From assembly GCA_037833965.1 (NCBI GenBank), contig AP031354.1, positions 30,234,001 to 30,298,000 of the forward strand: DNA of 64,000 nt, given 5' to 3'. Each line of letters starts with the position of its first letter. The stretch's first letter is position 1. The translations under genes and the position numbers were made by a program. Shown here piece by piece: positions 60,201 through 64,000 of the stretch. Under the pieces are notes generated by a model. That model searched no databases, was not told the origin of the DNA, and saw nothing but the letters and a program-made list of their open reading frames with translations. The DNA is from Marchantia polymorpha subsp. ruderalis. Lineage: Eukaryota > Streptophyta > Marchantiopsida > Marchantiales > Marchantiaceae.

Positions 60201-63200
60201 TCATGTTCAATTAAAAAGATTGCAACTCTAACGTTGCCTTGTACTCCTGTGCGCTAATGAGGCTCTATAAGGGTCACAAAACGCTGACGCTTTTGTAGCA
60301 CGGTCTCGAGTACATGCAAGCATTGCTTAAAAACTGCCTATAGGAATCCGCAGGTAGACACCAACCTCTTTCTTCTTTCCAACTGGAACGTCATCAGTCT
60401 CAATGGAGGTGTACTCCTCGGCTTCCCCAGGAACATCAACCTCGACCTTTCGAGGCTTTGCTGAATAGGTTGAAGGGTGCTTCTTCCCATGTGTGGCATG
60501 GCAGTCCTCAAAACCAGCATCCGCAAGTGTTGCTTCCTCGCAAGCAAGAAAAAAGTCGCTGGGCCGACTCTTGTTGAAGTTCGTTTGGGTTCTGAATCTG
60601 AGCACACCAACATATGATTGAGTATCTGCCACTGCATACAGTGCGCTGTCCTGGCAACTAAAGTGCCCTAGAACTTGCATTCAGAACACCCTTGAAATAT
60701 TGAACCCTTAGTATGTAGATAGATCTATTGAGGTTACAATTGGCTTTCCCAATCTTAAGCGACCCTGCATGCTCTTTGCCATTGTAAGAAAAAAAATGCT
60801 CATAAAGCACCACGATCACAATTCCATCTCATTGCTGTGCACGTAATATTCCATACTTATGTTCGACTCGATTCGGATGTTTCTGGTAGTATCTTTCACA
60901 TGCCTCATGTTTCCTAAAAGGCGTAAATCTCCTGTCTGGTAATCATAACTCACGAGATTCTATAATTAAAAACAAGGGACGAATAACTCAAAACTTTGGA
61001 CAACGCACTTATCCGCATACTCGACGTAGGGGAAAATCATTCCTTGTTTGACCCATGCATAGTCCTGCGAAAGATAATATAGAATGTTTGTAAGTTAGGA
61101 AGACTGAAATGTATCACACATGTACGGGATTTCAACACGTCAAATCTTTCACAATAAAGCACACTTATAACTAAGTCAAAGTTTCCGGCAAAGCTTAATA
61201 TACTCATTGACAAAGATGTAGAAGATCCATACCCGCTCCTTTTTCTTGGCCAAAGAGGGGCCGAAGAACATTACACAAAGTCGACCTGGCACAGTGACTG
61301 CTCGCACTGATTCTGGAGCTTCCTTGATAGGATCTACAACCTTGGCCGGCCACACAGGATCGTTGCGCTTTCCAGACTTAGCCCAGACAATGTCCCCAAG
61401 GTCAAATTCCTCAAGTGGATGTAATCCTCCCACTGATAGATTTGAATTTGAATTTCCTCTGCCCTCAGAATCATGGGGCGACTCCATTTCAAAACCTCCT
61501 TGCCTCTTCTGGCAGAGTACTGGTGATTTTCCTTTAATTACAGCAGATTCTGCGTGAACTTCAGATTTCGTTTTATAATCTGAGCGAACTTTAGCCTTCT
61601 CAGATACATCAGACTTGCATTTCGCACTTGCCGCTTTGGAGTCACCAGAAACGTTGGCTACATTTGCATCGTAACCAGAAAGCTTCGCCTTCTTCTTCAA
61701 CGAGACCGCTCCAGGTGACGTTTCTACTTTCATCGAGACCTCCTGATCGTTGGGAGCTTTCTTCACAATCTTGGCCCCTTTCTTGACTGGTTCAACGACC
61801 GAATCTCGGAGCCATGAGGGTAAGGCTTGAGCCCTTCCTCGTTTGGAACGAATAAGTGGGCCAGCTTCCTTCGATTCTTCTGGGGCAGGACTCTCGGATG
61901 CAGAGCCTGCTATGTTGGATGAAAAAGCCTCATCACGGTCATCTCGTGCTATGTTCCTCCTATCCAGGCGAACAGGAGCTTTAGGAGGACCTACTGATTC
62001 ACCACTGGAAAGCCTTCCTTCTACTGAAATCCGTTTGGTTCTCGCCCGCCTCACGACTTTCAAATCTGAAATCCAGGGGAATGAGCCAACTAATTTCTGT
62101 GAGGTCGACGAAATCTTCGATTTGTCTCCCTGGCCTTTAGTACCAATGGCAGTGCTATGATCAGTAAAGGAATCCCCTGTTGCTGCTTGAACGGCATCCA
62201 CGAGCAGATCAAGGGAAGGGTAGACCATCTTCTGCTTACTAGCTGCAATGTCTTGAGCCAGGGCCGAATCATTTTCCTTCGAAGACGGCATAAACCCGTT
62301 CAGTCCCCTCTCCTTGCACCCATTCCCATTCCTACTTTCAGGCTGCTCCAAAACTGATTCCTTCTCTCCTTTCGACATCAACTTCGCTGCTTTTACGGCT
62401 TTCTTATCTGCAGGCCCTACAATACTCCGACTGGCAGGTTGAGTTGGGTATGACTTAGGTGCAGATACAGTAACCTTGGTTGCTGCACTCGTAGAGGATG
62501 CAGTCAACAAAGCTAATGGCAGAGGCGCATCAAGTTTGCATCCACTTGCCACATTTGCTATCGGTTTCATTCCTGAGGCTTCCTTAGCTAGCGTGTCGAC
62601 TTTTTCCGGAGTGATTGGTGCCGACTTCTTCACAGATCCATCGATTTCTAATTTTCGAAACGCAGTTGGTTTCGTATCCACATCATCCCTGGATATGGAT
62701 TGTTGACGCATTGTGAAGTCCTGACCGTCCGCTTTCAAAAGTCCGGTACTACCCTGTCCATCCTCCACCACTTGGGGACCTGGTATGAAATTGTCCGAGG
62801 TCAAAGTTGATGCCTTGTCTACAGAAGTATCCACTTTCTTCGAGCCCTCCGGTGCAGGTCCGGAAGTATTAACAGCAGCTTTTGAGTCAAAATCCTGAGC
62901 ACAGCCAGTAGTAGTAACTGGAACAGATTTTGCCAATGAGCAAGTTTGGCAAACAGCTGTCCTTCCGTCGCAAGAGCATCCGCTTTTCGATGCTACGGTC
63001 GTCTTGTCCGAACCAGCTTGATCACTTAACTTGCCTTCAACTTGGATGTGTTCTTTTGAAACGGTAACGGGGACATCGAGTGGTGTTTCTAGTGGTGCTT
63101 GTTTGTCACATTTCTGCCCATCAGTACAGACTACACGTACAGATGTAGATGCTATCATATCCCTCAAGTCCCCCGAATTTTCTCTTCGATCTGGTTCCAT

Positions 63201-63983
63201 CACCTCCAAGGTGCACCGTGAACCTGACGGAGGTGGAAGAGGATTCTCAGCAGAGTTCTTCATGTGACAAGCTTGAACATTGCCAGTGGAAGTACTGAAG
63301 ATGGAATAAGCACCACCCGAAATACAAGTCAAGCAAGGTGATTTTCCTCTGCAGGCCGTACAACCACTAGCTGATATCGATGTTCTAAGAATCAGGTCCT
63401 TTCCTCTGCGGCCATCTTGGTCTCTGCTGTCATTATCTGCATGGAGTTGCCCTCTCATAAAAATCTGAGAACTAAGAGGATCGTGTACAGGGGCTTTGAC
63501 CCTTTGCCCGTCAGGAGCAACCCCATGGTTGCTTTGCGCTGCGATCAAGCCCCCTAAGTTCAAGGCTTTGTGCAATAAATTTTCCGGGTGATTCTGTTTC
63601 GATTTTTCCTCTTTGTTCTGTGATGGGTCTGCGGAGTTCCCTTCGCTCACGGCATCAGATGACTGCTGTATTTCAGTGGTGAGTTGACTGCCACTTGACT
63701 TCTCAGGCAGATGTCCGGCGAGCCGTGGATGGGCTTCAAAAGGAATCAACATATCTGTCCCGCTTAGCATCTTCAACATTTGCTGCACTCCCGACACAGG
63801 TGGCCCTGCGTACCCATCATTCACCACTGGGCGACTCCCAACCAAGTTTCTGTCTTCTTGAGCGGGCTGGTTTGGAGGATGATAAGACCCAGGTGGAAAA
63901 TAGACAATATTGTAGTGATTGTCTCTCTTCTGAGTGGTCTCGATGTCTAGTCCGGCACCGCCATAAGATTCTTCTCTGAACAT
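48276..63983 (-). CDS. ATX: ATX3/4/5-type histone-lysine N-methyltransferase
   Basis: Minus-strand exons: 63983-61233, 61064-61009, 60597-60366, 60101-59982, 59827-59759, 59564-59496, 59108-59035, 58598-58506, about 58341-58128, 57805-57700, 57594-57495, 57195-57068, 56898-56753, 56409-56305, 56075-56008, 55872-55641, 52588-52526, 49819-49730, 49619-49533, 48965-48885, 48665-48547, 48357-48276. Nearly all junctions keep frame (about 1694 residues); only the start of exon 9 is uncertain. Order: long disordered N-terminus with two Cys clusters; PWWP (GDIVWAKSGKRNDPVWPAKV, exons 1-3); PHD (QYCGVCKKVW, CDICNIWIHADCDK); PHD and extended PHD (ERCGVCRWVEDYDYNKMIVC to CRTPYHTTCAAKAGYH); SET (CFGKSGIHGWGLFARRAI, GNIGRLINHS, CAPNC); post-SET CLCGAPTC. 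No FYRN/FYRC, unlike ATX1/2. Family role: nuclear H3K4 methylation at active genes. The ATG at 63983 may not be the true start, because the frame stays open to the window edge. Confidence 0.93.
52890..53560 (+). mobile_element. C-terminal remnant of a pogo/Tigger transposase in ATX intron 16
   Basis: On the plus strand, opposite to the host gene, the translation contains HLLDAPSISMKLWQSMSP followed by SSIKNVFVKAKI. This resembles the C-terminal part of Tigger/pogo transposases, where a family pattern like AWxxVxPxTIxNCFxKA is usual. An acidic helical tail follows (ELKEFVRVYDKNSEVFAAAI). Stops interrupt it and the catalytic part is absent, so it is a truncated fossil. Confidence 0.6.
53673..54380. 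repeat. Array of terminal-repeat-like motifs of a pogo element
   Basis: Many forward and reverse copies of a motif near CCTCCCAATAGTGACA occur, for example at 53685, 54145, 54255 (reverse), 54305 and 54350 (reverse). They are embedded in repeats that also share CCCTAACACCAATGTA. The motif resembles the ends of pogo-type transposons. The block follows directly after the transposase remnant, so these are probably multiplied element ends. Confidence 0.6.
54381..54830. repeat. 146-bp tandem array, about three copies
   Basis: Units begin with CTCCGTATTGGGTG at 54381, 54527, 54673 and (partial) 54819. The spacing is exactly 146 bp each time, with few mismatches. A further diverged partial copy lies at about 53558-53672, on the other side of the motif block. 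Confidence 0.92.
55113..55288. repeat. Exact 88-bp tandem duplication
   Basis: 55113-55200 is repeated without visible mismatch at 55201-55288, inside ATX intron 16, about 350 bp from exon 16. Confidence 0.93.
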
Positions 63984-64000
63984 TTGAATTGTACTTCTTT

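Noticed and set aside
1-64000. tRNA, rRNA and CRISPR features
   Set aside because: No cloverleaf-like tRNA gene, rRNA stretch or spaced direct-repeat array was recognised by eye.

Overview
This window reads as nuclear DNA of a land plant. Intron-rich genes have GT-AG junctions and T/C-rich acceptors. There is a plant-type ATX (trithorax) histone methyltransferase, a plant-type cytochrome P450, a fossil Ty1/copia element and pogo/Tigger-type DNA transposons. The mix of compact GC-richer gene islands, AT-rich intergenic DNA and pogo elements suggests a bryophyte, perhaps a liverwort. That is an inference from overall character, not from a marker gene.

Layout. 1-8.2 kb: mostly AT-rich and repeat-like, with weak coding-like fragments and some perfect palindromes. 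8.2-16.6 kb: two related plus-strand genes, at 9.3-11.9 kb and 14.6-16.6 kb. Their first two exons match in position, intron phase and sequence pattern and encode a helical-bundle-like domain. Their C-terminal parts differ completely: a long His/Ser-rich tail in the first, a short Pro-rich then basic tail in the second. 18.1-19.7 kb: an intronless minus-strand gene for a secreted/membrane protein with seven C-terminal membrane segments, resembling plant DUF2921/TUL1-like proteins. 22.1-26.9 kb: a fossil Ty1/copia element on the minus strand with both LTRs and a nested solo-LTR-like insertion. 28.9-31.4 kb: a three-exon minus-strand P450 of the CYP85 clan (CYP716-like). 34-36 kb: a decayed pogo/Tigger transposon on the minus strand. 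36.8-37.2 kb: a small inverted-repeat (MITE-like) element. 40.6-46 kb: exon-like blocks on the minus strand of one or more genes I cannot name, and a possible small spliced gene on the plus strand at 44.9-45.3 kb. 48.3-64 kb: a minus-strand gene of at least 22 exons encoding an ATX3/4/5-type histone lysine methyltransferase (PWWP, PHD fingers, SET, post-SET). It may continue beyond the right edge. Its 3-kb intron 16 holds a plus-strand pogo remnant, a block of terminal-repeat-like motifs, a 146-bp tandem array and an exact 88-bp duplication.

The most interesting item is the tandem pair at 9.3 and 14.6 kb. A shared two-exon N-terminal bundle is joined to unrelated disordered tails, which resembles stand-alone cell-death or membrane-associated four-helix-bundle proteins (MLKL, MCA or RPW8 N-terminal type). 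No kinase, NB-ARC or LRR part is visible. The family link is by eye only and needs a profile search or structure prediction.
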